Shown here: positions 22,481 to 34,949 of the stretch, in pieces | Layout: the number at the start of each line of letters is the position of its first letter | Numbering within the stretch: the first letter of the stretch is position 1 | Assembly: GCA_003024785.1 (NCBI GenBank) | Contig: PUQB01000312.1 | Coordinates: 228,139 to 292,138 of the forward strand | Origin: Selaginella tamariscina | Taxonomy: Eukaryota > Streptophyta > Lycopodiopsida > Selaginellales > Selaginellaceae | Direction: 5' to 3' | DNA length: 64,000 bases | The notes under the pieces: model-generated | What the model was told of the DNA's origin: nothing | The model's input: the letters and a program-made list of their open reading frames with translations, nothing else | Databases searched by the model: none | Translations under genes and position numbers: made by a program

Positions 22481-23344
22481 TTGACATGGACCAACTCCAA
22501 ATAAACACTCATCTTTATCATTAACAAACAAAACCATAAAAGCTGACCAAAAGCTAGTATTAATGAATCAAACCATAGAGAGGAGATTATGGTGCAAGCA
22601 AAAAGTTTTCTTCATGTTTAAACTTGAAAATTTGCTAAACCTTCGTTAATATCCATAGCGGCAATAGAGCTTTCATCACAAAAGATGAGAGCTTGTTTGC
22701 CCCATTAATATTGTATTACACGAAGTTTAACATTTCTTAAGCTAATATATTTTAAAATTATACTTAGTTATTCGATATATACGCAATTGAACCATATTAA
22801 ACATGGATGGAAACTATAATCAAAATTTTGTATCAAAAAAAGTACAGGTCAAAGAGAACATGCTCATTAGACATACTACTAAATAACCATCTCCAACAAG
22901 AACATACTTAATTGTTTTAAGAATTTCATCCTTAATATAATCTAAGTGAACTAAATTAATCCATGCAACTTAATAATATAATAGCTTGCAGTATCTGTAT
23001 AGAACAAGTTCACTTTTGACAAGTTATAAAAAAATAAATTGAAAAGCTTAACTTATTAAGTAAGATTGCAATTTTTGTTAATTTGAACACATAAGGATGA
23101 TCAATATGTGTTTAACGATGTTGTAACAAGTGTTAAACAGTTATTACTTAAAGCTAAAGATGTAAGGAACATGAAAGACAGCTTTATACAATAACTAAAG
23201 CCATGGAGAAAGAGCACTTGTGCAAAGGAAGCTTTGGCGATGATACTGATAAGGTGGTCCTCTACGCGATGGTGGCGATGGTGCCCCAGAAACGAGAGTA
23301 GCATGATAGGTCGCATGCCTGCTGACAACGAAGAGTGCCTCAAG
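22481..23344. other. AT-rich intergenic DNA
   Basis: Nothing recognisable is present. Frames are short, and composition is about two-thirds A+T. Confidence 0.4.
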
Positions 23345-24798
23345 TACGAACCTTGTGCTTAATTATCCAGCTCAAGACCCGCATGACAAAACATATGTAT
23401 GATATATTATTCAGGAATGCAGCCGCTGCTGGCGCTATGCCCGGGCCTGCCGGCGTCTCTCTTATTGACTATATGAATTGAACAGAACACGACGGGTCAA
23501 ACTTGACCTAAGAGGAATCACAAATATTCCCTCAATACTCCCACTCAAGTTGAGCTCGCGATACTTCTTTTCTTCACGCCCAGAGCTTGTACATGTCGCA
23601 CGAACACTGCTGGTGGAAGTGCCTTCGTGAATATATCTGCCACCATCTCCGTGGTAGCACAGTAGACAGTTCCACTTTCTTCCGCTACCTGTTCACGAAT
23701 AAAATGAAACTGAACCTGGATGTGTTTTGTCCTACGATGAAATCTTAGATTCTTTGTCAAGGCAATAGCTCCTTGATTGTCGCAATACAACCGTTGCCTC
23801 CCGTTGCTCGTAGTTAGACCGTTTAGCAGAGTCTTGAGCCAAAGAATTTCTTGGCTGCTTCAGCCTCTGTGCTCGAGAGAGCCACGATTGGCTGCCGCTG
23901 GCCTCCATGTAACTACTGCGCGCCCAGGCTGAAGACATAGCCAGAAGTTGATTTACGTTGATCAACTTCCCTACCCAGTCTGCATCGAGAATCCCTGTAG
24001 CTTGAGTTGAGGCTGCTCTTGTTTTGTGTAGCACAAAACATAAGCTGTCCCCTTCAGGTAACGAAACACACGCTTAACTGCCTGCCAGTGCCGGAAGTCG
24101 AGATTTGCCAGGAACTGCGAAACCACTCCACTGAATAGGTGATGTCTGGCCTAGTACAAACCATGAGGTAGACTAAACTGCCTACCATCGCCTGTATGGG
24201 ATCCTCTCCATCACTGCTTTTGTTGCTTCCGTCTGAGTGCCATGTCCTTACTAAGGTGCATGCCAACTTCCATTGGCATTGATGCAGAGTTGACGTCACT
24301 AAGCTTGAATTTCTGGAGGAGCTCTTTAATATATTTCTTCTGAGACATTTCTAGTGTGCCCTTCCTCCTGTCTCTGAAGATCTGGATGCCAAGACAGTAC
24401 TTGATGCTCCCAAGATCCACCATCTTGAATCTTAAGCTGAGATCTTCTTCAGTGATGAATCAGCTTCTTGCTTTTGCTGAGGAGCAAGCAGTCATCACGT
24501 ACAAAGCCAACAGCACCAGGAGAGCTCCCACCTTAATTACACATTATGTCTGCAGAGAGACTCTCGAAGCCAAGGCAAGAAGAAACGAGTTCATCTTTGT
24601 GTACCAGGCATGAGGCAATTGCTGCCGTAGAGGGCCTTCTTGAGCTTGCACACCAAGTGCTCTCGTCCTTTGGCAATAAATCCGGCTAGTTGCTCAATGT
24701 AGACTTCCTCCTCCAGTCACATTCAGGAACGCCGTCGTTACATCCATGTGCTCGACGTGCTTGTCTTCGTGAGTTGCTAAGTTGTGAGAAGTCGAATT
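23345..24798 (-). mobile_element. Ty1/copia fragment (RT to RNase H and 3' end)
   Basis: On the minus strand the order is RT (HEDKHVEHMDVTTAFLN near 24735-24790, then DLGSIKYCLGIQIFRDR near 24370-24420), the conserved DPIQAMVGSLVYLMVCTRPD (near 24150-24210), and the RNase H close (CDNQGAIALTKNLRFHRRTKH near 23720-23785). The polypurine tract is at 23535-23546 (complement of ATACTCCCACTC), so the 3' LTR should run from 23534 downwards; its far end is not clear. A family A LTR fragment cuts the 5' side near 24800. It has about six to ten breaks and is of middle age. Confidence 0.88.
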
Positions 24799-24799
24799 G

Positions 24800-25193
24800 A
24801 TGCAACCCCCCCTGTTCTCCTGTTTACATAAGTGGGCTAGCACTGAAATCTCATTCCCAGAGGAAATATTGGTGAGTTATCCATCGACCCCTAAACCCTA
24901 ACCTGTCAAACCTAGGGGTATTTCTAAGCATATTCAACATGTCGAACTCACCGGAACTAACCATTAACCCAACCGGACACGAAAAACCAGGGTAAGAGTT
25001 TTCTAGAAGGTAAGTTCTAGCTTCGCCTAGATTTCCTGCAAATACCTAATGACACCCGGCCGGACCATCACTAGATACTCAAGTGCACTAAGCGGGCCGT
25101 TTCCTACTACATCTAGAGCTTATCAACATAGTACAGTAGGTAACAATAGTCAACGTCCAAAGTAAAGGGTCGAGTCATAGTAAAAACTATACA
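24800..25193 (-). mobile_element. Family A/C LTR fragment
   Basis: This is the first 390 bp or so of an A/C-type LTR on the minus strand, from the homopolymer tract near 24808 to the LTR start at about 25190. It joins the copia fragment on one side and C1 internal sequence on the other. Both joins look like rearrangement edges rather than insertion edges. Confidence 0.8.
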
Positions 25194-25369
25194 CACAACA
25201 ATCAGACATTTCAAGGCGATGGTAGAAGAGGAAGTTGCTGAACCAGAAACGCTTGAAGATCCGGAAGATGAGTCAGAAGAGGTAATGTTGTGCCAGACAC
25301 AACCTGCCTTATTCGCTATTCAAGACAAAACTGACCCTTTGCTATATTTGACAGGAAGGATACGAGGGG

Positions 25370-27182
25370 ACCGAGTCCGAATGATGATCGATACTGGAGC
25401 AACATACAACTTCATATCGACTAGTCTAGCTCGTCGATTGAATTTGGATGTAATAAAGATGTGTGAAATAAAGATCAATTTTGGCAAAGGTTCTCAAAAT
25501 ACTAATAATATAGCAAGGGCAGTTCCTGTCCAAATCAAAGATTGGAAGGCTAAGCTAGACTTAGTTGTCTTGAATATGACGGGGTTTGACTTTGTTCTGG
25601 GTATGGAATGGTTCCATAAACATGTAATCGAAATGAGGGGTTCCGGAGATAATCGAATCACGCTTGCAGCAGATAAAGAAGCCATTAGAAAAACGACGCT
25701 CAGAATGGAAACGCTAACTGATAGGGATTGGAATCCTATGTTCCTTACCTTGACTCAGTTGCGTAAAGCAGTTAGACATCGGGAACGTGTGTTTCTTGCA
25801 ATGGTTTTGGATACTGGTGAAGTCAAAATAGGAGATGGTCAAGAACATGTTCCCGAACCTATTTTGGAAGTCTTGAACATGTTTAGGACGATGTGTTACC
25901 GGAAGATTTGCCGCCTGAGTTACCTCCACGTCGAGCTGTGGACCACAGAATAGAGGTTTTGCCGGGTTCGTCTCCACCGGCAAGAGCCCCATATCGGTTA
26001 AATCCTCAAGAGTTGATTGAATTGAAGAGACAGCTGACGGAATTGGTTGGTCGAGGACACATTCGACCTAGTCGATCACCATATGGTGCACCGATCTTGT
26101 TTGTAATGAAAAAGGATGGTACGATGCGAATGTGTGTGGACTATCGAGCACTGAACGCGATAACTATCAAAAACAAGTATCCTCTTCCGCGAGTGGACGA
26201 CTTGTTTGATAGACTATCAAAAGCAAAGTACTTTTCAAGAATAGACTTGAGGTCTGGGTACCATCAGATTCGGGTAGCAGAGAATGACATTGAGAAGACC
26301 GCTTTTCGAACGCGTTATGGATCATTTGAGTTTCTAGTCTTGCCATTCGGGTTGTGCAATGCTCCAGCAACTTTTTGCACAATGATGGATGATGTGTTTA
26401 GAGACTATCTAGACGAGTTCGTGGTGGTGTATATTGATGACATTCTGGTTTTCAGTTCGACAATTGAAGAACATGTGGAACACTTAGAAAAAGTGTTTCA
26501 GAGGTTGAGAGAGAACCAGTTGTATGCTAAAGAAAGCAAGTGCGCATTTGGTCAAACCAAGATAGATTTCTTGGGACACTTGATCTCAGGTGGGGAGGTT
26601 GCCATGGACCCAAAGAAAATTCAAGCTATTACTGAGTGGATGACCTTAAAAGACGTGCATGAAGTTAGATCATTTCTTGGTCTGACAGGGTATTACCGAA
26701 GATTCATAAAGGGTTACTCAGAAATAGCGGCCCCATTGACAGATCTTACGAAGAACATTCCATGGCATTGGACTCCAGAGTGCCAACGTGCATTCGTCAA
26801 ACTCAAAGAGGCTATCTCTTCTGAGCCAGTTTTGCAGTTGCCCATCTTTGAAGATCCCTTTGAAGTAGAATGTGACGCTTCCGACTTTGCAATTGGTGGT
26901 GTATTGCAAAAAAGGACATCCAGTGTCCTTCTTCTCGAAGAAGTTAGATGCCGCGCAAACTCGATGGCCTACCACGAAAAGGAGATGTATGCTATTGTTG
27001 CTTCCTTGGAGTATTGGCGTCATTATCTTCCAAGTCATGGCACTGTGGTTTGGACAGATAGTGTAACTCTAAGGTATTTTGAAACGCAGCCGAAGCTATC
27101 ACCAAAGTATGCTAGATGGCAGCAGAAGTTGGCACGATTTCAGCCTGAAATCAGACATAAGGCGGGAAAGGAAATGTGGTAG
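25370..27182 (+). mobile_element. C1 protease, RT and RNase H
   Basis: The RT portion holds [45 protein letters not shown] and the YIDD box. RNase H has [17 protein letters not shown] and [20 protein letters not shown]. These are standard gypsy motifs in the usual order. Sequence is close to C2 at 37490-38860 on the minus strand. Confidence 0.92.
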
Positions 27183-27419
27183 CTGATGCACTCAGTAGAA
27201 AGGGTCATCTTCGTATTATGTCAGCACCCGTGTCAACTTTGGTGGATGAATTTGTGACGGCGTATCCTCAGGACAAGTTTGCCAAGGAAGCTTTGAGCCT
27301 GGTGGCAAAGAGGAAACAAGTTCATCAATTACGAAGAGATGGTAATATTCCAGCAGGAATAGAAAGTCGAATGGATGCACTCAAACAGGCCCATTTTGCA
27401 GTACGAGATGGAGTTCTTT

Positions 27420-28763
27420 ATTAAAAAAAAGAGACTCTATGTTCCAGAAGGGACATGGAGGGAGAGGCTATTAAGAGAGCATCACGACGTTCCTTTGGCA
27501 GGGCATGGTGGAAGGCACAAGACGTTGGCTTTGTTGAAACAGGGATTCTATTGGCCGGGTATGATAGACGATGTTGCCAAGTATGTCAAGACATGCCCCA
27601 CATGTCAACAAGTGAAAAGTCGTTCGCAAAAACGAGCTGGGAAGTTACAATGTATACCGATTCCAGAGCGGCCATTTCAAAGTGTTACTTTGGACTTTAT
27701 CATGGGATTGCCAAAATCTTGTGGTTTCAATGCTCTTATGGTGGTGGTCGATCGATTTTCAAAGGTTGCTCATTTCATTCCAACTGTAGAGACAGTGAAT
27801 GCAAAACAAGCAGCAAAGTTGTTCTTCCACGAAGTCGTAAGAGTGCGAGGGCTACCGGAAACGATGATCTCAGACCGGGATCCTCGATTTACTGGCAAGT
27901 TTTGGGGAACGTTGTTCAAGCAATTTGGGACGATGCTGAGGTTTAGTACGGCTTATCATCCACAAACGGATGGTCAGACGGAGAGGGTAAACCGACAAGT
28001 CGAGGACTATCTCAGATGCTATGTTCAAGGTGATCAACTTGATTGGGCTGAACACTTAGATATGGCTGAGATATGTTACAATAACTCGATGCACACTGCA
28101 ATCGGATGTAGCCCGATGGAAGTGTTAACTGGGAATAAGGGTGGTATTCCTCAGAGTATGGTGTTACCGAAAGACGATAGCAATCGAGTTCCATCTGTAG
28201 CAGAGTTCACGGGACAATTGTATCGAACATGGGAAGCTGCTCGTCAAGCGATGGCTGCAGCACAGGAAAGGTATCGTCAGCAGTACGATAAGCATCGGCG
28301 GGATGTAGAGTATCAGGTTGGGGATATGGTATTGTTGAGTACCAAAAACCTGAAGGTTCCAATGACTCTTTCGAGGAAGTTTCTATCGCACTACATAGGT
28401 CCATACAAGGTGGTGAAGCAAGTAGGGAAAGTGGCTTATGAGTTGGATCTTCCTCCGGAGTTGGGAACAATACACAATGTGTTTCATGTCAATTTGCTCG
28501 AGCCATTCCACAAAGATGAGAAACATCCGCAAAGATATGAAAACTTACGTCCGCCCCCTGAGCTGGTTCATGAAGGTACGGAGTACGAAGTCGAATCCAT
28601 ATTGGGCAAAAGGAAGGTTTATGGACCGCGAAAACGTAAGTTTGAGTATCTCGTCAAATGGAAAGGCTATCCAGCGTGCGAATCGACATGGGAACCATTG
28701 GAGAATCTACAAAACGCGATGGAGTTGGTGAATGAGTTTGAGGCAAGGTCTCAAACTAATTAA
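27420..28763 (+). mobile_element. C1 integrase and chromodomain
   Basis: The segment is open from the zinc-binding region (CPTCQQVKSRSQKRAGK) through the catalytic core (YHPQTDGQTERVNRQVEDYL) and the tail (IHNVFHVNLLEPFHKDEKHP) to the chromodomain and stop at 28763. It is nearly whole. Confidence 0.92.
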
Positions 28764-29141
28764 GGAATAAAGTTATTTCTTCTTAACCTAGGGGCCGACA
28801 GACAACATTAACTAGAGGCCTCCGATATAAATTCTAGTTAACTAAAAGAAATTAACTAACTTGTTGTCTGTGTCGGGTGACAGACTTTGCAGACGTGCAA
28901 AAGGTCTCCAAATGACTTCTTGTCGCAGGTGGTACCTCCGGCAGCTGAGTTCTCACTCAGTGAACGACGGTTCTGAAGTATTTGGCTTCGCGTAATGCAA
29001 GGGGGGTAATAAAACTTGTGAACTTTTTGCTGACTCCGCATAGAGTGATTAGCGTTAGTTTTCAGTTAATTTTTCCTAACCTAGTCTAGTCTTGGAGTTA
29101 GACGTCAACGAGGACGTTGACATTTTCAAAGGCGGGGAGTG
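28764..29141 (+). mobile_element. C1 3' non-coding region with hairpin and polypurine tract
   Basis: These 378 bp lie between the pol stop and the 3' LTR. They match the PPT-side end of family A internal regions (3014-3420 and 30114-30480, reversed). A perfect hairpin GTCAACG-AGGA-CGTTGAC lies at 29104-29121, ten bases before the purine tract AGGCGGGGAGTG that borders the LTR. Confidence 0.88.
29104..29121 (+). promoter_or_regulatory. Hairpin upstream of the polypurine tract
   Basis: The arms are 7 bp with a 4-nt loop, perfectly paired. The hairpin is present also in family A (30131-30148, perfect; 3033-3050, one end base off). The function is unknown; roles in plus-strand priming or RNA packaging are possible. 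Confidence 0.55.
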
Positions 29142-30113
29142 TGTCATAGTTTTTACTATGACTCGACCCTTTACTTTGGGGTTTGACTGTTGTTACCTAC
29201 TGGATTATGTGACGAACCCTAGATGTAGAAGAAACAGGCCCGCATAGTGCACTTGGGTATCTAGTGATGGTCCGGCCGGGTGTCGTTAGGTATTTGCAAG
29301 AAACTCTAGGCGAAGCTAGCACTTCCATTTAGAGAACCCTCCCCCGTTTTGACGTTCCAGGTTAGGGTTCTTCAATTATAGCTTGTCAAAATAAGGGTTA
29401 GGGACACCCCTAGGGTTGACCTAACCCTAGGGTTGCCCTAACCCCACGTCCTAAACCCCCCCCCTAGGGGTTAGGTTTAGGATTAGGTTAGGACAACCAT
29501 TTTCTCTAAGGGCTGGCATTTCCGTGCCAGCCCACTTACTCATTTAGGTAAACAGGGGGGGGGGTCCGTCACATAAATAAGGTAGAGTATATGTAGTGAG
29601 GCTTCCTGGGTTCAAAAGAGAGCTCGTTAACCTCCTACCGGTGCAAGCTAAGCTTGTGTCGTCAAGGTGCAACCCTCTGTTGTGCCGCCCAAACTTCCAC
29701 ACGACAGGGGTACAACCCACCCTAGGGTTAGACTATCCTTATCGTTGGCAGGATCTTGCCTTTGAGACAAGGGCACGTCACTTCCAAGGAGTTAGCCAGA
29801 TTCCTTGGTCCGAAAACCTGCTCGCAAGCTCAAAGGTATTGCCCGAGTTCACGTTCCGCAGAACTAGTGGTTGAGGCCTTGCTCCGGCCGCCTCAACCAC
29901 GCCAAGCTAGGAACAACACCTATAACTCCCAGTCCGTGCATCCTGATTCACAAGGTGAGTCTCGTTCGTGGACTTGGTCAGTTAGGGTTTAAGTTCCTAA
30001 GGGTTGGGTTCCTAATACGGGTTACTTTACCAGATTCCGTGGGGTTTCCAGAGAGGGGATTCCAGGGTTGGCACTTGGCAAGCCGCCTTTGTGGCACCAG
30101 TAAAACTCTGACA
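29142..30113 (+). mobile_element. Family C short LTR (3' LTR of C1)
   Basis: This LTR of 972 bp runs from TGTCATAG to AACTCTGACA. It shares with the long A LTR the terminal hairpin, G tract, TATA-like box and about 850 bp of sequence. It lacks the roughly 0.9-kb block that A LTRs carry between the CACTTGG word and the LTR end. On its right it abuts a polypurine tract pointing the other way. Confidence 0.9.
29143..29162. repeat. Perfect 20-nt hairpin at the LTR terminus
   Basis: GTCATAGTTTTTACTATGAC is an 8-bp stem with a TTTT loop, one base inside the LTR start. It is found at the start of nearly every A and C LTR here (for example 4050, 13078 and, reversed, 3012). It occupies the U3 end recognised by integrase. 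Confidence 0.85.
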
Positions 30114-33100
30114 CTCCTCGCCTTTGAAAATGTCAACGTCCTCGTTGACGTCTAACTCCAAGACAAATAATGTTAGAAAAAACTAACCAAAACTAACATA
30201 TCACTCTATGCGAAGTCAGCCAAAAGTTCACATAAATTTTATTACCCCCCTTATATTACGCAAACCAAGTACTTCAGAACCATCATTCATTGAGTCGTAA
30301 ACCCAGTTGTCGAAGGCACCACCTACAACATGAAGTCACTTGGAGACCTTTTGCACGTCTGCAAAGTCTGTCACCTAACGCACACAACACTAGTTAATTT
30401 CTTTACTTAACTAGAATTTATATTGGAGGCCTCTAGTTAGTGTTATTGCCGGCCCCTTGGTTAATAAGAAATAAAGACTTGCTTTATTCCTTAAACACAG
30501 TTGACAACCACGCAACAAGCACTTTGACATCCATTTCAAGTGCTTAACCAAACACCTTCACGTTTCTCCAATTGTTCCACATTTCCACATGTCACAGTAT
30601 TATAACTTCACTTTTCTATATCCCTCAGTGTTTCTCATTACCCCTTTAATAAGGGTTTGCTACTATACCTATCCCTCGTTAGTATATAGTTACATCAGAC
30701 TAGGTATGAGACTTTATCAGAATCAAGCTCTTTTCTGATACTAAAGTACTATTCCTGAAACCCTGTTCTTTTAGACATGTCAATCTGGCCAGAGGTGACA
30801 GAGGCGCATGGTTATACACATGTAACAACAAGTCATACCAATATGCCAAATGCCATCCACTTGGTGTCATTAACCTAATTTATTCCCGATAGGAATCAAA
30901 TTGACTCAAATCTACAACCAAGTGTGATAACTCTACCATTCGTCTTTCGCAACCTAGCTTGTACTCTTTCATAACATCGACCAATTCAGGGACCAGATAA
31001 GCTAACATACTTTTCTACAAACTAATGTGGAAACCAAGAATTTCAACTCATCTCTAGTGCCTCAATCGATGACCTTTAAATAAACACATCTCTTAATTGT
31101 CACTTTCATTGTACTCATTCCCCAAAAAGCACATCATACTAGATGTTGTTCAATACTTACTAACTCTTATCTCACTAAGTTAAAAATACCAAATTTTAAA
31201 CTTAGTTTCCACGAAGAGTTTCCCTGAATCGTAATACTGCACGTCTTCATAACATTATATTGATGTCCAGCTCTCAAAATGATTATGTAAATGTTTCTCA
31301 ATACTATACCGAAGTATAGCATTTTACTAATTGGAGTAACTAGTGTTTTGATAAACATCTTTTAAAACTAATCCTTATTCTATAAACAGTTGCAATTTCG
31401 ATATTGATACTCTCAAATGGATAATGATCGTTATAACGTTCAAATCCTAAGCTTACCAACTAGTTGTTATACTAGCAAATATAAATTACAATTATATTAA
31501 TTTATCGAAATGTTAAACTATAATATAGACATGGTCTTAGTTTACATAAACCGATCTTCAGTTTTTAAATGAAAATATAATGTTATGACAATATTCTGAG
31601 GAACTTGTTCAAAGATTAAGAGGAATCATGAACTAATGTCTAGTTCATCTAACTAATTTAGTAAGATATCAACTTTCGCATAAATGTTATCAAGAACTAT
31701 GATCATCAAGAAGGAACACCATCTTCTTAAACTAATTCCGCGACTCAATATCATACTTACAAGAATATTGAACCAACTCAAGGAAACACCATCAAACCTT
31801 GAGATAGAACTAACAACCCAAGGAATACAATTAAACCTTAAGTTAATAATAGTTTTATTTTTTGATATTTTAAAGAACTGAAGATACTTGATAAATTTTC
31901 TGAGTGCCCTCATTTTTTACCATGATGCAAAGTCAAGAAACCATCTTTAAATAATCGTATTCAACTCTAAAATGAAATCAATATTGAAAACTAATACCAA
32001 CTTTTAATTTTCATCGAATAACGACTCTCTGAGGAAGTACATGCATTTAAACTTTTAATGAAAATCCAACTATTACTAGCTCATTGGTAATTCTCAACAT
32101 ATGTTATCAAACTTAACAAGTTTTCTTACTTAGTCGATAAACAAAGTGGAGAATCCCAAATCATGCTCTTCTTAACCAAGGAATCACCCTTGTTCAAGAA
32201 CACATCCCCACATTGCAAATAACATTACATATTTCAAGATTAAAGAGTTAACAATGAAAATGCACAAGTGTGCGCCAAACGCCTTCATTATGCAAGTCCT
32301 TTATTACTCAGTAAACTGAAAATGTAAACGTATGTTTTCAACATTACTCTTTGTGATAGATCATTGCATTGATAGGGATGCAACATTAAAATTGTTTACT
32401 GCCAACATCTATTATTCTATCTCATTCTTATGATCCCACATGAGATAACTTCATAATCAAGTTAGTCGAGCTAGCTAATTTGAATTTAGAGTGCGCGCTT
32501 ACAACTAACTATTGTACTTTGTTCAGATTAGGTAACTTGAACTTAATAAACTATTTCACCTAATGTTACTTGTAGCTAGCGTCATCAAAATATTGCGAAC
32601 ATCGAATAATACTTTGATTACATTGGATTTAAGAACCAACTGCTTAACATATTCATCATATGTTAATATTTAACATTTCGTTGCATTATAAGTTCATCAC
32701 CATAGTCTGCTTCTAGAGTTGCACTCTAGAAAATACACATTATAATGAGAGCTTATTTTACAACTTCTGTCAAAATGTAGTGTTCACTCTTATGTTTGAA
32801 TATGCCCTTCTTTTGAAGTCAAAGACACACATTTGAACATATGTCTTTCCCTGTTTGAACACTATTGTTGGGCCTATTATTGAATCTTGACCTACGGCAA
32901 AACTCAATAGACACTATCTATTTTGAAATCATGTGTTATCTCAAATTCAAACACCTTAAAGAAGAAGAAAATTTTCAATAATGTGTAAACTTAACTTAGT
33001 TTGTAAGCCAGAAGAAACTAACTTGCCATGTCTTGTTGATAAATTAACCTGAACATCCATAAGATAAAGTAACATGGCATACAACTTGGAAGTTGACTTC

Positions 33101-33311
33101 CAAGTGCTACCTTCCAAGTCCATAACCCACACCCACTTATGAAGTAGGTGTACTCTAAAGAGTTATAGATCTCAAGACCAACTCTCCACGCAGAATTCAG
33201 ACGTTAGCCGAAAGTGATAGAGTACTTCAAGAATTTAGAATTAACTAAACCTTAAAACACACCACAATTTAGGCAGTCCTACTAACCGTAAAGAATGGCT
33301 TTGATACCAAT
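30114..33311 (-). mobile_element. Family A internal region, complete non-coding copy
   Basis: This is the best complete family A interior, about 3.2 kb on the minus strand. It runs from the primer site (TTGGTATCAAAGCC, complement near 33297-33310) to the polypurine tract at 30114. The leader of about 350 bp and the last 380 bp match family C. The roughly 2.4 kb between them match nothing in C and hold no long open frame. The pattern is that of a large retrotransposon derivative: long LTRs, non-coding interior, intact cis signals. Confidence 0.88.
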
Positions 33312-34949
33312 TGTTAGAGTTTTAACCCAAAGGGCCAACACGTGGCAACACGTGGCTGCCAAGTGGCCATTCGGCATCATCACCCTGTGTGAGCAACGCT
33401 AAGTCTTTCAAGATAACCTTAAGAGTCAAACTCAGGGGCCCAATTAGGTAGAAAACTTAAAGTCCTACCCTAAGTTCCCTAGAATGACCATCCCCTAAAC
33501 CCTAGAGGATAACCCGAGTAGACTTTAGGATCATGTCCCATTAGACCTAGACAGGCTCATCCCTAACCCCACAAAGGAGATGTATCTCACACATACCCCG
33601 TGATAGAGCCAAGGCATCGTCACTTACCCCTTGAGGAATCACCCTCTTCCAGGAGTACAACCCCTTTAGGGCGACAAGGGCTACCCTGAACCACAACTAA
33701 CCCTAAGGGTTTGGGTGGCCAACTCATACCCTAGACCTAGGGCTAGTACTTAGTGAGGACACGAGTGTGCGCCGTAGAAGGACAGCGCCGTAGAAGGACA
33801 CGAGTGTGCGCCTTAGACGAACACGAGTGTTTTACTAAGTAAACTCCCTAAGGCTAGGTTTGGATAACCCTAAGTACATGACCTTGTGAGTGCTTCACGA
33901 AAAGGCTCCTGCTAACAAGCTTAGGTTGTTCAACCCTTGGATTCCAAGGAGAACATTCCCCTAGCCAAGTGTGCCTAAGCACACCTAGTTACGAGACCTA
34001 ACCTCCCTTGAGCAAATGCCCAAGGCTTAAGGGCGTGCCTCAGGCGTTGTATCGTGTGATTTTTAGCCTAGTGTCACATCTCCATGTGACACTACCTTCC
34101 CGATGTGGCCATAGCCCTTAGATTTGAGAGTTGCACCAAGTGCCACAATCGTGGCTCCTAAATGTCAACTCTAGAACCCCTTAATGAACCCTCAAGAACT
34201 GGGTAATGTGAACCCGTCAAACAAGATCCCACGCCCACGGTTGGACAAGGACATGAATGTGCCTTGCTTGGCCATGAGTGCTACACCTGGCTTGACGTGG
34301 AAGAGGAGGCTGGAGACAAGCCTCAACCTCTGCAGCTGGAAATGTGCATTTCGACAAGACCTCCCAGGCATGGATTCGCCAACGTTAAGGGTAAGCTACC
34401 CTGAAGGTGGGACTTACCCCTATCATCTGGAAGTTAGGGCGGCACAACAGAGGGTTGTACCTTAACGACACAAGCTGAAGCTTGCACCGGCAGAAGAGCA
34501 ACGAACTCAGTCATGAACCCAAGAGCTCTCCTACTCATACTCTACCTTATTTATGTGACGGAGCCCCCCCTCCCCTCTTTTCATGTATGTGTAAGTGGGC
34601 TGGCACGAAATGCTAACCCCTTAGTTAATGAGATGAGTTTGCACACTAACCCCTACCCCTAAACCCTACCCAAGGGGGTGTGGGGTTTTAGGGCGTGCGT
34701 TAGGGCAACCCTAGGGGTGTTCCTAACCCATATTAACTAGGACGTCAAAATTAAGGGTGGGTTTTCTAAAAGGTAAGTGCTACCTTCGCTTAGAGTTTCT
34801 CGCAACATCTAAAGATAGCCGGCCGAATTACCCTTAAACACCTAAGTGCACTAAGCGGGGCTGTTTCTCATTACATCTAGGGTCCGTCAATATAGTACAG
34901 TAGGTAACAACAATCAACCTCTAAAGTAAAGGTAGTAAAAACTATGACA
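33312..34949 (-). mobile_element. Family A long LTR (5' LTR of the minus copy)
   Basis: This 1638-bp LTR runs from TGTCATAG (34949) to CTCTAACA (33312). It is adjacent to a primer site, so it is a 5' LTR. It contains a local duplication near 33770-33815 of the GAGTGTGCGCC word. The upstream flank (ACTTA, 34950-34954) lies inside another A LTR. Confidence 0.9.

Larger units (their letters stand above)
25194..29141 (+). mobile_element. Element C1: chromovirus internal region, 5'-incomplete
   Basis: This Ty3/gypsy chromovirus is read from the end of gag to the polypurine tract. Protease MMIDTGATYNFIS lies near 25380-25420. RT motifs run from [20 protein letters not shown] (near 25985) through [10 protein letters not shown] (near 26428-26457). 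RNase H continues to about 27180. Integrase (HRKTLALLKQGFYWPG type zinc region near 27510, TLDFIMGLPKSCGFNALMVV, ISDRDPRFTGKFWG) runs to about 28300. The chromodomain YEVESILGKRKVYG and LVKWKGYPACESTWEP lies near 28584-28700. Only about two breaks are seen in pol, so this copy is relatively young. It is the best-preserved C copy in the window. Confidence 0.93.
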
